NCBI RefSeq assembly: GCF_004000865.1
Contig: NZ_BIMB01000048.1
Location: forward strand, 1-55,653
Direction: 5' to 3'
From: Paenibacillus elgii NBRC 100335
GTDB taxonomy: Bacteria; Bacillota; Bacilli; Paenibacillales; NBRC-103111
DNA length: 55,653 nt
Notes under the pieces: generated by a model
Told to the model about the DNA's origin: nothing
What the model saw: only the letters and a program-made list of their open reading frames with translations
Database searches by the model: none
Part shown: piece after piece, positions 23,754 through 32,179 of the stretch
Position numbering within the stretch: the first letter of the stretch is position 1
Layout: every line of letters starts with the position of its first letter
Translations under genes and position numbers: made by a program

Positions 23754-24617
23754 TCAGCGCCGCGCCCCCGTATCGCCTGACAGCCCAACCTCTTGCTCGC
23801 TCCAGGCCCACAGCCTGCTTGCAAGCTCCATGTCTTGAGCCCGGGCGGATACCGGCACAATCCGTTTGCGGTAAAAGTATTCGCCGCTGATGGAGCTTAC
23901 CTCCGGACTCGAAGCGAGGTAAACGGTCGTGCGGGCGCCCTCCTCCGGGGTCAGGAAAAACGGCCGCAGCAAGGCGTGAATCCTGCGGCCGAAGCCGGTG
24001 GCGCGGTCGACGCCGAGATTGGTGCCGACCGCGCCCGGATGCAGCGAGTTGGCCGTCACTGTCGTTCCTTTCAGCCGCTCCGCCAGCTCCTTCGTGAACA
24101 GAATGTTCGCCAGCTTGGACTGCGCGTAGCCTTTCCACACGCTGTATCCTTTCGTCAAATGCGGGTCGTCGAAATGAATGTTTCCGATCTTATGGGCCCC
24201 GGACGATATGGTGACGATCCGCCCTTGGGGCGAACGCAGAAGCGGCTCCAGTAGCAGATTGGTCAGCAAAAAGTGCCCCAGATGATTCACGCCCATCATC
24301 GCTTCGAAGCCGTCGGAGGTCGTCTGCCGCTTGATCGCAACGACGCCCGCATTATTGATAAGCGCGTCCAGCGTATCGTGCTGCTCATCGAACGCCGCGG
24401 CGAAGGCGCGGACGGAGGCCAGCGAGCCGAGATCCAGCTGCATCAGCCGCAGCCGGTCCGAGCCGCTCTGCCGCTGCGCTTCCTGCAGCGCCTGTTCGCC
24501 GCGTTCCCGGCTGCGGCAGGCCATAATGACATGCACCCCCAGTCTTGCCAGCTCCACCGTCGCAGCGAGCCCCATTCCGGAGTTGGCCCCCGTTACGATC
24601 ACAGTGCGGTCCCGCAT
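23754..24617 (-). CDS. Short-chain dehydrogenase/reductase
   Basis: A 287-residue Rossmann-fold oxidoreductase. The dinucleotide loop is TGANSGMG (residues 9-16), ACRSRERGEQAL suggests NADP preference, NNAGVV is the structural motif, and ISSGAHK to YAQSK supplies the catalytic Ser, Tyr and Lys. It resembles retinol-dehydrogenase-like SDRs that are widespread and act on various ketones or aldehydes. The C-terminal 30 residues are extended. An AAGGAGG-like site (GGAGGGATTCGG) precedes ATG 24617. Confidence 0.9.
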   Translation of the reverse strand: MRDRTVIVTGANSGMGLAATVELARLGVHVIMACRSRERGEQALQEAQRQSGSDRLRLMQLDLGSLASVRAFAAAFDEQHDTLDALINNAGVVAIKRQTTSDGFEAMMGVNHLGHFLLTNLLLEPLLRSPQGRIVTISSGAHKIGNIHFDDPHLTKGYSVWKGYAQSKLANILFTKELAERLKGTTVTANSLHPGAVGTNLGVDRATGFGRRIHALLRPFFLTPEEGARTTVYLASSPEVSSISGEYFYRKRIVPVSARAQDMELASRLWAWSEQEVGLSGDTGARR

Positions 24618-24670
24618 CCGAATCCCTCCTTTTTCTATTATTATAGTGCTTCGGCTATCGTTGTAGGCAA

Positions 24671-24711
24671 AGAATGTTCCGCCTGAACCGGGTGAAGGGC
24701 ATTCTTTTTTT
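24671..24711 (+). terminator. Rho-independent terminator
   Basis: AGAATG pairs with CATTCT with an inner CC/GG helix, then eight T on the plus strand. No plus-strand gene ends nearby, so it may shield the following promoter from read-through. Confidence 0.55.
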
Positions 24712-24726
24712 TAGTCGAATTTGGAT

Positions 24727-24769
24727 TTGACATGGACGAAAAGCAAGCATAAAATTAAATTGTTTAATT
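24727..24769 (+). promoter_or_regulatory. Strong promoter with overlapping palindrome before the ABC exporter
   Basis: TTGACA (24727-24732), 17 bases, TAAAAT (24750-24755): near consensus. AATTAAATTGTTTAATT (24753-24769), a perfect palindrome with seven-base arms, covers the end of the -10. This looks like the operator of a repressor, MarR-type being the usual partner of such exporters; no such gene is adjacent. Confidence 0.7.
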
Positions 24770-24857
24770 AAATATGTCTAAAATATTCAATGATCTATCT
24801 AACCGGCATTTTCTGGTGCCGGAGACGGGTCCAAGCGAGTGGAGATGATAATAAAGC

Positions 24858-26654
24858 ATGTTAAAGTTGTTTGCTTATTTGAAGCCGTACCGTGTGCCTA
24901 TCGCTCTCGTGCTGGCTTTGATCTTCCTGCAGTCTTTATCCGACTTGTATCTGCCTACGCTCATGGCCGATATCGTCGATATTGGGGTCGTGCAGGGAGA
25001 TACGCCCTATATTTTGCAGATCGGAGGTTTTATGCTGCTGGTGGCGGCAGCCGGCACGGCCTGTTCCGTCGCGGCAAGCTATTATTCCTCCAAGGTGGCC
25101 GCAGGCTTCGGTCAGCGGCTGCGCGGCAGAGTATTCGAGCATGTAGAAAATTTCTCGCTGCAGGAGTTCGACCGGATCGGCACGGCCTCGCTCATTACGA
25201 GAACGACGAACGACATCACGCAGGTGCAGCAGGTGCTCACGATGATGCTGCGGATGATGGTCAGTGCGCCGATGCTGTGTATCGGAGGCATCATCATGGC
25301 CGTGTCGAAGGATGCCAAACTGTCTCTTGTCCTCATCGTGATCATTCCTGTGCTGGTCGGAGCTATTTACTTGATTGCGAGCCGGGGGATTCCGCTGTTC
25401 AAAGAGATGCAGAAGAAGCTTGACAAGCTGAATCTGGTGCTGCGTGAAGGGCTGACCGGGATTCGCGTCATTCGGGCGTTTAACCGCGCCGGGCACGAGA
25501 AACGTCGATTTAACGACGCCAACCTCGACCTGACGGGGACGGGGCTTAAGGTCAACCGGATTATGGGGGCCATGATGCCCGTCATGATGCTGACGATGAA
25601 TTTTGCGACGATCGCGATTATTTGGTTCGGCGGCTTCCGCATCGATAGCGGCGATATGCAGGTCGGTTCGCTGATGGCTTTTCTGCAGTACGCGATGCAG
25701 ATCATGTTCTCGCTGATGATGGTGTCCATGATGTTCGTCATGATTCCGCGCGCGTCGGTTTCCGCCGCTCGTATTCGCGAGGTGCTGGACATGGTACCTA
25801 CGCTGAACGACCCCGAGCAAGCCAAGAACGGCGAGACGCTTAAAGGGCACGTTGAGTTTCAACAGGTGTCGTTCAGTTACCCGGGCGCGGAAAAACCGGC
25901 GATCGAGGACATCACGTTCAAAGCGGGGCCTGGCGAAGTGACGGCGATCATCGGCGGCACCGGCGCGGGCAAATCGACGCTGATCAGCCTCATCCCGCGG
26001 TTTTACGACGTAGCCGGCGGGCGCGTGCTGGTGGACGGCACGGATGTCAGGGAGATGACGCAGGAAGCGCTGCGCGCCAAGATCGGCTTCGTTCCGCAAA
26101 AAGCCGTACTGTTCTCGGGAACGATTCGGGATAATATCCGGTACGGCAAAGAGGATGCGACGGAGGAAGAAATTCGTCATGCAGCCGACATCGCGCAAGC
26201 GACGGAATTCGTGAGCGAGATGAAGGACGGCTTCGATTCCGTCATTGCTCAAGGGGGCTCGAACGTATCGGGTGGGCAGAAGCAGCGTCTTTCCATTGCC
26301 CGCGCACTCGTGCGGCGGCCGGATATTTATGTGTTCGACGACAGCTTCTCGGCGCTCGATTTCAAGACGGACGCGAAGCTGCGGGCCGCCCTGCGGGAAG
26401 AGACGGGAGAGGCTACCGTACTTATCGTGGCCCAACGGGTCAGCACGGTAATCGACGCCGACCGGATCGTCGTTTTGGACGAAGGCCGGATTGCGGGCAT
26501 CGGCCGGCACCGGGAGCTGCTGGACACCTGTAAGGTGTACCGCGAAATTGTTTCCTCGCAGCTCTCCGAAGACGAGCTTGCCGGAAGCGGCGCGGCCCAG
26601 GAACCGGATGAGGCTGCGGTCGCTTTGCGCGGCGGAAAGGAGGAGACCCGATGA
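24858..26654 (+). CDS. ABC exporter half-transporter 1, YfiB-like
   Basis: A 598-residue protein: six membrane helices (residues 1-320) then a nucleotide-binding domain. Walker A is GGTGAGKST, signature NVSGGQKQR and Walker B VFDDSFSALD. The residue after the Walker B aspartate is Asp, not the catalytic Glu, the mark of the degenerate site in heterodimeric exporters such as BmrCD, YfiBC and TM287/288. It overlaps the next gene by four bases, so the two halves are co-translated. The likely role is drug or lipid-like compound export; substrate not known. Confidence 0.92.
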   Translation: MLKLFAYLKPYRVPIALVLALIFLQSLSDLYLPTLMADIVDIGVVQGDTPYILQIGGFMLLVAAAGTACSVAASYYSSKVAAGFGQRLRGRVFEHVENFSLQEFDRIGTASLITRTTNDITQVQQVLTMMLRMMVSAPMLCIGGIIMAVSKDAKLSLVLIVIIPVLVGAIYLIASRGIPLFKEMQKKLDKLNLVLREGLTGIRVIRAFNRAGHEKRRFNDANLDLTGTGLKVNRIMGAMMPVMMLTMNFATIAIIWFGGFRIDSGDMQVGSLMAFLQYAMQIMFSLMMVSMMFVMIPRASVSAARIREVLDMVPTLNDPEQAKNGETLKGHVEFQQVSFSYPGAEKPAIEDITFKAGPGEVTAIIGGTGAGKSTLISLIPRFYDVAGGRVLVDGTDVREMTQEALRAKIGFVPQKAVLFSGTIRDNIRYGKEDATEEEIRHAADIAQATEFVSEMKDGFDSVIAQGGSNVSGGQKQRLSIARALVRRPDIYVFDDSFSALDFKTDAKLRAALREETGEATVLIVAQRVSTVIDADRIVVLDEGRIAGIGRHRELLDTCKVYREIVSSQLSEDELAGSGAAQEPDEAAVALRGGKEETR

Positions 26655-28534
26655 GTGATCAACGAAGAGCCCCGGGACCCGGCGGCGGCGGCGGTGGCCC
26701 GTTCGGCAGAGGCCCGGGGATGGGCATGCCGGTGCAGAAGGCGAAGGATTTCAAAGGCACCTTGAAACGGCTGACCCGGTATTTGCTGCCCCGCAAGTTT
26801 CAATTGCTCGCCGTGTTTGCCGCGGCTATTGTCAGCACGATCTTCAGCATCTACAGCCCGAAGCTAATGGGAAATGCGACCACCAAGCTGTTTGAAGGCT
26901 TGATGCAGAAAATGAAAGGCGTGCCGGGTGCGCATATCGATTTTGGCTATGTGCATTATATTCTGCTGATCCTGGTGGTTTTATATATCATAAGCGCGGC
27001 GTTTACCTACGTGCAGCAGTATTTGATGGCTGGCGTAGCGCAGAAGACGGTGTACGACCTGCGCAAAGAGGTGAACGAAAAGCTGGCGCGGCTACCGCTT
27101 AAGTTCTTCGATTCGAGGACGAACGGGGAAATTCTCAGCCGCGTCGTGAACGATGTCGATAATATCAGCAGCACGCTGCAGCAAAGCTTGACGCAGCTGA
27201 TCACGTCTGTGATCACTTTGGTCGGCGTCATCGTCATGATGCTGACGATCAGTCCGATTATGACGCTGATCGTGTTCCTGACGCTGCCGCTCAGTCTGAT
27301 CGTGACCAAGGCGGTCGCTTCCCGCTCGCAAGGCTACTTCAAGGAGCAGCAAAAAGCGCTCGGCGAGCTCAACGGGCACGTGGAGGAAATGTACACGGGC
27401 CACAAAATCGTCAAAGCGTTCGGCCGTGAGCGCCAATCGGTCGATACGTTCAACGGCATTAACGGAAAGCTGTACGAATCCGGCTGGAAAGCGCAGTTTA
27501 TTTCCGGCATCATTATGCCGATGATGAGCTTTATCGGCAATGTCGGCTACGTTCTCGTGAGCGTCGTCGGCGGGCTGCTGGTAACGAAGCGATCGATCGA
27601 GATCGGGGACATTCAGGCATTTATTCAATATTCCAGGCAGTTCTTCATGCCGATCACCCAGCTGGCGACGATTGCCAACGTCATTCAGTCGACCATCGCT
27701 TCGGCGGAACGCGTGTTCGAGCTGCTGGACGAACCGGAGGAAGACCCGGAGCATGCCGAGGGGAAACGCCTTGGTGCGGCGAAGGGAGAAGTGCGGTTCG
27801 AAGGCGTCCGGTTCGGCTACAAGCCGGATGACGTGCTGATCGATAACATGAACATCGACGTCAAGCCGGGACAGACGATCGCGATCGTCGGCCCGACCGG
27901 CGCAGGCAAAACGACGCTGATCAACCTGCTGATGCGTTTCTACGAGGTCGGCAACGGCCGGATCACCGTCGACGGCACGGATATTACGGAGATGAAACGC
28001 GGCGACCTGCGCAGCTTGTTCGGCATGGTGCTTCAGGATACGTGGCTGTTCAACGGGACGATCCGGGACAACATCGCATACGGCCGCGAAGGCGCAAGCG
28101 AGGACGAGATCGTGCAGGCCGCGCGGGCGGCGCATGCGGACCATTTTATCCGGACGCTGCCGGACGGCTACAATACGGTCTTGAACGAGGAAGCGTCGAA
28201 CATCTCGCAAGGCCAGAAGCAGCTTCTGACCATTGCCCGCGCGATCCTCGCCGACCCGGCGATTCTGATCCTCGACGAAGCGACCAGCAGCGTCGATACG
28301 CGGACGGAGGTTCATATTCAGAAGGCGATGAACGAGTTGATGAAAGGAAGAACCAGCTTCGTTATCGCGCACCGCTTGTCTACGATTCGCGAGGCCGACT
28401 TGATTCTTGTCATGAACAAAGGCAGCGTGATCGAGCAAGGTACCCACGAGGAGCTTCTCGAACAAGGAGGCTTTTACGCCGAGCTGTACCGCAGCCAGTT
28501 CACCGGCGGAGGACGGGGACAGGAGGCGGGCTGA
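26651..28534 (+). CDS. ABC exporter half-transporter 2, YfiC-like
   Basis: A 627-residue partner of the preceding protein. The N-terminal 25 residues are a Gly/Pro/Arg-rich tail (RRAPGPGGGGGGPFGRG), then six helices and the ATPase domain. Walker A is GPTGAGKTT, Walker B LILDEATSSVD has the catalytic Glu, while the signature is ISQGQ rather than LSGGQ. Together the two chains make one canonical and one degenerate ATP site. ATGA overlap with the upstream gene, terminator directly after. Confidence 0.93.
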   Translation: MSDQRRAPGPGGGGGGPFGRGPGMGMPVQKAKDFKGTLKRLTRYLLPRKFQLLAVFAAAIVSTIFSIYSPKLMGNATTKLFEGLMQKMKGVPGAHIDFGYVHYILLILVVLYIISAAFTYVQQYLMAGVAQKTVYDLRKEVNEKLARLPLKFFDSRTNGEILSRVVNDVDNISSTLQQSLTQLITSVITLVGVIVMMLTISPIMTLIVFLTLPLSLIVTKAVASRSQGYFKEQQKALGELNGHVEEMYTGHKIVKAFGRERQSVDTFNGINGKLYESGWKAQFISGIIMPMMSFIGNVGYVLVSVVGGLLVTKRSIEIGDIQAFIQYSRQFFMPITQLATIANVIQSTIASAERVFELLDEPEEDPEHAEGKRLGAAKGEVRFEGVRFGYKPDDVLIDNMNIDVKPGQTIAIVGPTGAGKTTLINLLMRFYEVGNGRITVDGTDITEMKRGDLRSLFGMVLQDTWLFNGTIRDNIAYGREGASEDEIVQAARAAHADHFIRTLPDGYNTVLNEEASNISQGQKQLLTIARAILADPAILILDEATSSVDTRTEVHIQKAMNELMKGRTSFVIAHRLSTIREADLILVMNKGSVIEQGTHEELLEQGGFYAELYRSQFTGGGRGQEAG

Positions 28535-28555
28535 GCCGAAGGCTCTACCTGAAGA

Positions 28556-28589
28556 AACAACCGCAGGCACGTCCTGCGGTTGTTTTTTT
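28556..28589 (+). terminator. Terminator of the ABC exporter operon
   Basis: AACAACCGCAGG pairs perfectly with CCTGCGGTTGTT around CACGT, then seven T. Confidence 0.92.
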
Positions 28590-28885
28590 GTATGGTTCCA
28601 CGAAATCAAAATCGGTGCTCGATTATTATGTATAGCAGGACATGAATATTTATGGCATGCAAGAAACTATAAAAGAGGCTCCATCGTTTTAATTCTGCCA
28701 AATGATTTCGACTTTAGCGCTGTATTTACATATTGTTACTCGCCAAGTTTTGATGAAACATCCCATATGGGACAATCCCCTGGAGCCATATGCTTCCGAT
28801 GAAATGATAAGCAAAATTGCCAATTTAGCAGAGAGTTTATGTGATGACCCTAAGGATATGATGTTGTAAAGAGCGGCGAAATATG
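28590..28885 (+). other. Intergenic stretch with a possible gene remnant
   Basis: ATG 28702 opens a 55-codon frame ending at 28869 that reads as ordinary protein (KHPIWDNPLEPYASDEMI, then IANLAESLCDDPKDMM) but has no ribosome site and no promoter. It may be the end of a truncated gene. Nothing else is seen here. Confidence 0.3.
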
Positions 28886-28924
28886 AAAAAGCCCATCAAG
28901 ATAAATTGCATTCCTTGACGGGCT
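28886..28924 (-). terminator. Terminator of the AraC/GyrI gene
   Basis: On the minus strand GCCCGTCAAG pairs with CTTGATGGGC, then TTTTTC. Confidence 0.85.
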
Positions 28925-28976
28925 TCCGATTATGCCGTGTGATGCAAAGGAATTAACACCATTTTCCCCTATTTGC

Positions 28977-29849
28977 CTACGATTCGTTTTTTGTTACTAC
29001 CGGCATCCAAACTTCCATTTCATACAGGTTATTGCCTCTGTCGTAGGTCATTTCAAACTCGGGACCATTTGCGGATTCGTAGTTGCAGGTCGGAAACCAC
29101 TCCCCCCAAATGCGTTTCCATAATGTATGAATGCTGCTTTGTCCATCAGGATATTGACCTGTTGAGAAGATCGCATAGGTTTGCGAAGGAATTAACAGTT
29201 TTTCAAACTCTTCCGGCAGACCGCTCTGAGGCAAATAATACCCGATCATATAGGAAAATACGTTACCTCGTCTGTTATATAGCACTGCATGAAGCTGTCC
29301 ATTTTCACCTAAACCTGCGGCGGTACGGATTTGGTCAACGGTTCCGTCGGAAATACATTGGCTCCAAAAAGCAGGTATTTCAATAAACGGATTTTCGCCG
29401 TCAGCATTGATTTCAGTCGATACACCGAACATGTCAAAAGCTTGTTTTTCCTCGATTTTGTAGTTCATCCCCACATCTCCTTTAATTGAAATATGAAAGG
29501 ACATCCGAGGATAGGCCTTCAGTGACATGCCCTTATCGCGCGCTGACATAGGCATTACACCGTGCATTTTTTTGAACGCTCTGGAGAATGCTTCAGGTGA
29601 TTCGTAACCGTACTTTAAAGCGATATCAATGACCTTAACATCCCTGTTTTGAAGTTCGAACGCGGCAAGAGTCAGCCGTCTGCGCCGAATATACTCTGAC
29701 AGCGGCACATCCGTTATGAACGAAAACATTCGTTGAAAATGATAAGTCGAACAACAGGCAATCCTAGCTACCTGGTCGTAATCAATCGTCTCAGACAGAT
29801 GTCTTTCTATATACTCCATTGCGCTGTTCATGCGATCCAGCCAGTCCAT
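28977..29849 (-). CDS. AraC-family regulator with GyrI-like effector domain
   Basis: A 290-residue regulator. Residues 1-105 hold the two helix-turn-helix motifs of AraC proteins (YDQVARIACCSTYHFQRMF, then IDIALKYGYESPEAFSRAF), followed by RLxPxxxR-like spacing and a GyrI/BacR effector-binding domain from about residue 125 (KIEEKQAFDMFGVSTEI, to FPTCNYESANGPEFE and YEMEVWMPV). Proteins of this layout (Rob, BmrR-like) sense drugs or small hydrophobic molecules. ATG 29849 follows GGAAAGGAGAG. The gene is divergent from the thiamine operon but a regulatory link is not evident. Confidence 0.9.
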   Translation of the reverse strand: MDWLDRMNSAMEYIERHLSETIDYDQVARIACCSTYHFQRMFSFITDVPLSEYIRRRRLTLAAFELQNRDVKVIDIALKYGYESPEAFSRAFKKMHGVMPMSARDKGMSLKAYPRMSFHISIKGDVGMNYKIEEKQAFDMFGVSTEINADGENPFIEIPAFWSQCISDGTVDQIRTAAGLGENGQLHAVLYNRRGNVFSYMIGYYLPQSGLPEEFEKLLIPSQTYAIFSTGQYPDGQSSIHTLWKRIWGEWFPTCNYESANGPEFEMTYDRGNNLYEMEVWMPVVTKNES

Positions 29850-30064
29850 ACGTACTCTCCTTTCCAAATAAATTATAGGATTCGAAGATAAATGAATCCT
29901 TGCAATCTATGCACGGAAATATCATGCTTGCCCAAGTGCAGAAAACTTTATGATCGTCTTCACCTTTTCGCCAGCTTATCCAGATCCTCCTGCAATTCGG
30001 GGCCGGTGCCATTTGCGTCACTTCAGTATCGTCTGTTTGTTATCAGTAAACGTGACCGATGCAG

Positions 30065-30093
30065 TTGACTTTTGGATAAGCGTATGTTTCAAT
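30065..30093 (+). promoter_or_regulatory. Likely promoter of the thiamine leader
   Basis: TTGACT (30065-30070), 17 bases, TTCAAT (30088-30093). Transcription would start at the first base of riboswitch 1. Confidence 0.45.
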
Positions 30094-30100
30094 GGAACTA

Positions 30101-30186
30101 ATTTGCGGGGGGACTACTTGGTAGTTGAGAAGGTTAAAACCTGACCCTTTGAACCTGTCGGTTAATACCGGCGTAGGGAAGCGAAT
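30101..30186 (+). ncRNA. TPP riboswitch 1 of a tandem pair
   Basis: A complete thi-box aptamer. P1 is ATTTGC with GCGAAT; the conserved parts TTGAGAAGG, GACCCTTTGAACCTG and GGCGTAGGGAAG are all present, with a GACTACTTGGTAGTTGAG P3-type arm. A terminator follows at 30213-30249, so TPP binding should end transcription there. Confidence 0.93.
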
Positions 30187-30212
30187 CATTACATGTCTAT
30201 ATGTAGATGATT

Positions 30213-30249
30213 AGGGCGCTTTCCACGAACGAGAGAGCGCTCTATTTTT
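30213..30249 (+). terminator. Expression-platform terminator of TPP riboswitch 1
   Basis: AGGGCGCTTTC pairs with GAGAGAGCGCTCT (two wobbles), then ATTTTTA. Confidence 0.8.
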
Positions 30250-30276
30250 ATACGCTAAAACTGAATATGTCTTATC

Positions 30277-30361
30277 GTTTGCGGGGGGACTGTTCGCAGT
30301 TGAGAAGGTTAAAACCTGACCCTTTGAACCTGTTAGTTCATACTGGCGTAGGGAAGCAAAT
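30277..30361 (+). ncRNA. TPP riboswitch 2 of a tandem pair
   Basis: A second complete thi-box aptamer 90 bases downstream: P1 GTTTGC/GCAAAT, TTGAGAAGG, GACCCTTTGAACCTG, GGCGTAGGGAAG. The core is nearly identical to riboswitch 1, while the P3 and P4/5 arms differ. It has its own terminator at 30383-30413. Confidence 0.93.
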
Positions 30362-30382
30362 AACGATTCATAGTGTTATTTT

Positions 30383-30413
30383 GCCCTTGTCGGAAATAGG
30401 ATAAGGGCTTTTT
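30383..30413 (+). terminator. Expression-platform terminator of TPP riboswitch 2
   Basis: GCCCTTGTC pairs with GATAAGGGC (one offset base), then TTTTT, 35 bases before the thiD start. Confidence 0.85.
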
Positions 30414-30447
30414 ATTTTATCAATGGTACAGAGCGGAGAGGATAGAT

Positions 30448-31272
30448 TTGAAAAAAGTACTCACGATTGCCGGTTCGGATTGCAGCGGAGGCGCCGGCAT
30501 TCAAGCCGATTTAAAAACGTTCTCGGCGCATGGCGTTTTTGGCATGAGCGTCATTGTTTCGGTAGTTGCCGAAAACACGAGCCGCGTCATTGACATTCAG
30601 GATGTCAGGCCGGATATGATCGAAAAACAAATCGACGCCGTGTTTGAGGATATTGATGTGGACGCGGTGAAGATCGGTATGCTCTCCCAGCCCGATTGCA
30701 TGGAGGCCGTCGCCGGAAAGCTCAAGCAATACGCTCCCGTCAATATTGTTCTCGATCCTGTGATGTATGCGAAAAACGGTTGTCCGCTTATGAATCCCGC
30801 CGCCATAGACACGCTGATCGAAAAGGTGATTCCGTTTGCCGACCTCCTGACCCCCAATATTCCGGAAGCGGAGAAAATCGCCGGTATGTCCATTCACAAT
30901 GTCGAAGATATGAAAAAATCCGCCGAAGCGATTTACCGTATGGGGTGTAGAAACGTCCTTGTCAAAGGCGGTCATGCATCAGGAAGCGCGCTGGATATTT
31001 TGTTTGACGGTGAGCGGTTTTATACGTTCGACGCACCGCGTATTGATACCAAAAATACGCATGGCACAGGCTGCACCTACTCAGCCGCGATTGCATCCAA
31101 CCTCGCCTTGGGGTGCAGCTTGCAGGAAGCGGTACATCGGGCAAAGGAATATATCACAACGGCCATTCGGCATTCCTTGGCGATCGGAAAGGGCCATGGC
31201 CCGACGCATCATTTTTATGAGCTTTACCAAAACGGATTAAAGAATGGAGCCGAGATCAACAATGGACAATAA
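30448..31272 (+). CDS. thiD: Hydroxymethylpyrimidine/phosphomethylpyrimidine kinase
   Basis: A 274-residue ribokinase-fold enzyme that phosphorylates HMP twice for thiamine synthesis. Typical parts are TIAGSDCSGGAGIQADLKTF (residues 5-24), VLDPVMYAKNG, TPNIPEAE and the anion hole NTHGTGCTYSAAIA near residue 210. Start is TTG 30448 behind GGAGAGGATAGA. It is controlled by the two TPP riboswitches and overlaps thiM by 11 bases. No thiE or tenA follows in this operon, so the joining step must be encoded elsewhere. Confidence 0.95.
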   Translation: MKKVLTIAGSDCSGGAGIQADLKTFSAHGVFGMSVIVSVVAENTSRVIDIQDVRPDMIEKQIDAVFEDIDVDAVKIGMLSQPDCMEAVAGKLKQYAPVNIVLDPVMYAKNGCPLMNPAAIDTLIEKVIPFADLLTPNIPEAEKIAGMSIHNVEDMKKSAEAIYRMGCRNVLVKGGHASGSALDILFDGERFYTFDAPRIDTKNTHGTGCTYSAAIASNLALGCSLQEAVHRAKEYITTAIRHSLAIGKGHGPTHHFYELYQNGLKNGAEINNGQ

Positions 31273-32092
31273 CTTAACCTCAAGTATCGGCAATTTAGTG
31301 AACAGCGTCCGGCAAACTAAGCCTTTGGTTCACCATCTTACCAATTATGTGACCGTCAACGACTGCGCCAACGTTACGCTGGCCATCGGCGCTTCGCCCA
31401 TTATGGCTGACGATATCGAGGAAGCCGCTGACATTACCGCCATATCCTCTGCGCTTGTGTTGAATATAGGGACATTGAATAGCCGAACCGTAGAATCTAT
31501 GCTTGCCGCCGGGAAGAAAGCAAACGAGATGGGCATCCCCGTCGTTTTGGACCCCGTGGGCGCAGGCGCGTCGAAGCTCCGCAATCAGACGGTCGGGATG
31601 CTGCTTGAACAGTTACAATTCAGCGTCATCCGCGGCAATATGTCCGAAATTCGTTATATCGCCGGGCTCGGCGCAACAACGAAGGGGGTGGACGCTTCCG
31701 AAGCAGACTTGGAAAACGGTCTGCAAAGCGGCATCGATATTGCGAGCGGATTGGCGAAGCAATATAACTGTGCGGTGGCAATCACCGGTGCGACCGATAT
31801 CGTATCCGATGGCAAAAGCGTAATTTGCATTGAGAATGGGCATCCCATGCTCGGCTCTATAACCGGCACAGGATGCATGAGTACGTCCCTTATCGGCTCG
31901 TTCTGCGGCGTTACGACGGATTACCGCATGGCGGCCGTCGCCGGTCTTTTATGCATGGGAATTACAGGGGAGATTGCTTATGAAACAGCCGGTCAACAAG
32001 GAAACGGCAGCTACCGTGTAGCTCTCATCGATGAGATAAGCAAAATGAACTCCCAGACGATGCGTGAGATGGCAAAAGTATATGAAGCCTGA
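31262..32092 (+). CDS. thiM: Hydroxyethylthiazole kinase
   Basis: A 276-residue kinase that phosphorylates the thiazole moiety in thiamine salvage. Family segments are PLVHHLTNYVTVNDCANV, GASPIMADD, VLDPVGAGA and the active site GTGCMSTSLIG near residue 205. ATG 31262 lies inside the end of thiD with GGAG upstream; an in-frame ATG at 31244 would add six residues. Coupled translation with thiD is likely. With ThiD it salvages both halves of thiamine; this pair without thiE points to a salvage role. Confidence 0.95.
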   Translation: MDNNLTSSIGNLVNSVRQTKPLVHHLTNYVTVNDCANVTLAIGASPIMADDIEEAADITAISSALVLNIGTLNSRTVESMLAAGKKANEMGIPVVLDPVGAGASKLRNQTVGMLLEQLQFSVIRGNMSEIRYIAGLGATTKGVDASEADLENGLQSGIDIASGLAKQYNCAVAITGATDIVSDGKSVICIENGHPMLGSITGTGCMSTSLIGSFCGVTTDYRMAAVAGLLCMGITGEIAYETAGQQGNGSYRVALIDEISKMNSQTMREMAKVYEA

Positions 32093-32128
32093 GATGGAAT
32101 ATCTCTAGTGTTTTGTCAAAACCAAATG

Positions 32129-32163
32129 GCCCGCCGTTCCCGAAGGGGAAACGGCGGGCTTTT
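32129..32163 (+). terminator. Terminator of the thiD-thiM operon
   Basis: GCCCGCCGTT pairs perfectly with AACGGCGGGC, then TTTT. It also faces the end of the leftward MocR gene. Confidence 0.88.
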
Positions 32164-32179
32164 GTCTGTACGCCGCGCA

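Noticed and set aside
24936..26510. A 524-codon open frame on the minus strand opposite the first ABC exporter gene
   Set aside because: It mirrors a fully conserved ABC protein, has Arg/His-rich low-complexity content typical of antisense frames in GC-rich genes, and has no ribosome site.
27092..28609. A 505-codon open frame on the minus strand opposite the second ABC exporter gene
   Set aside because: Same reasoning: shadow of a conserved gene, with residue composition unlike real proteins.
29880..30060. A gene between the AraC regulator and the riboswitches
   Set aside because: A minus-strand stretch reads like the last 18 codons of a protein (LQEDLDKLAKR) but an in-frame stop lies directly upstream; at most a remnant.
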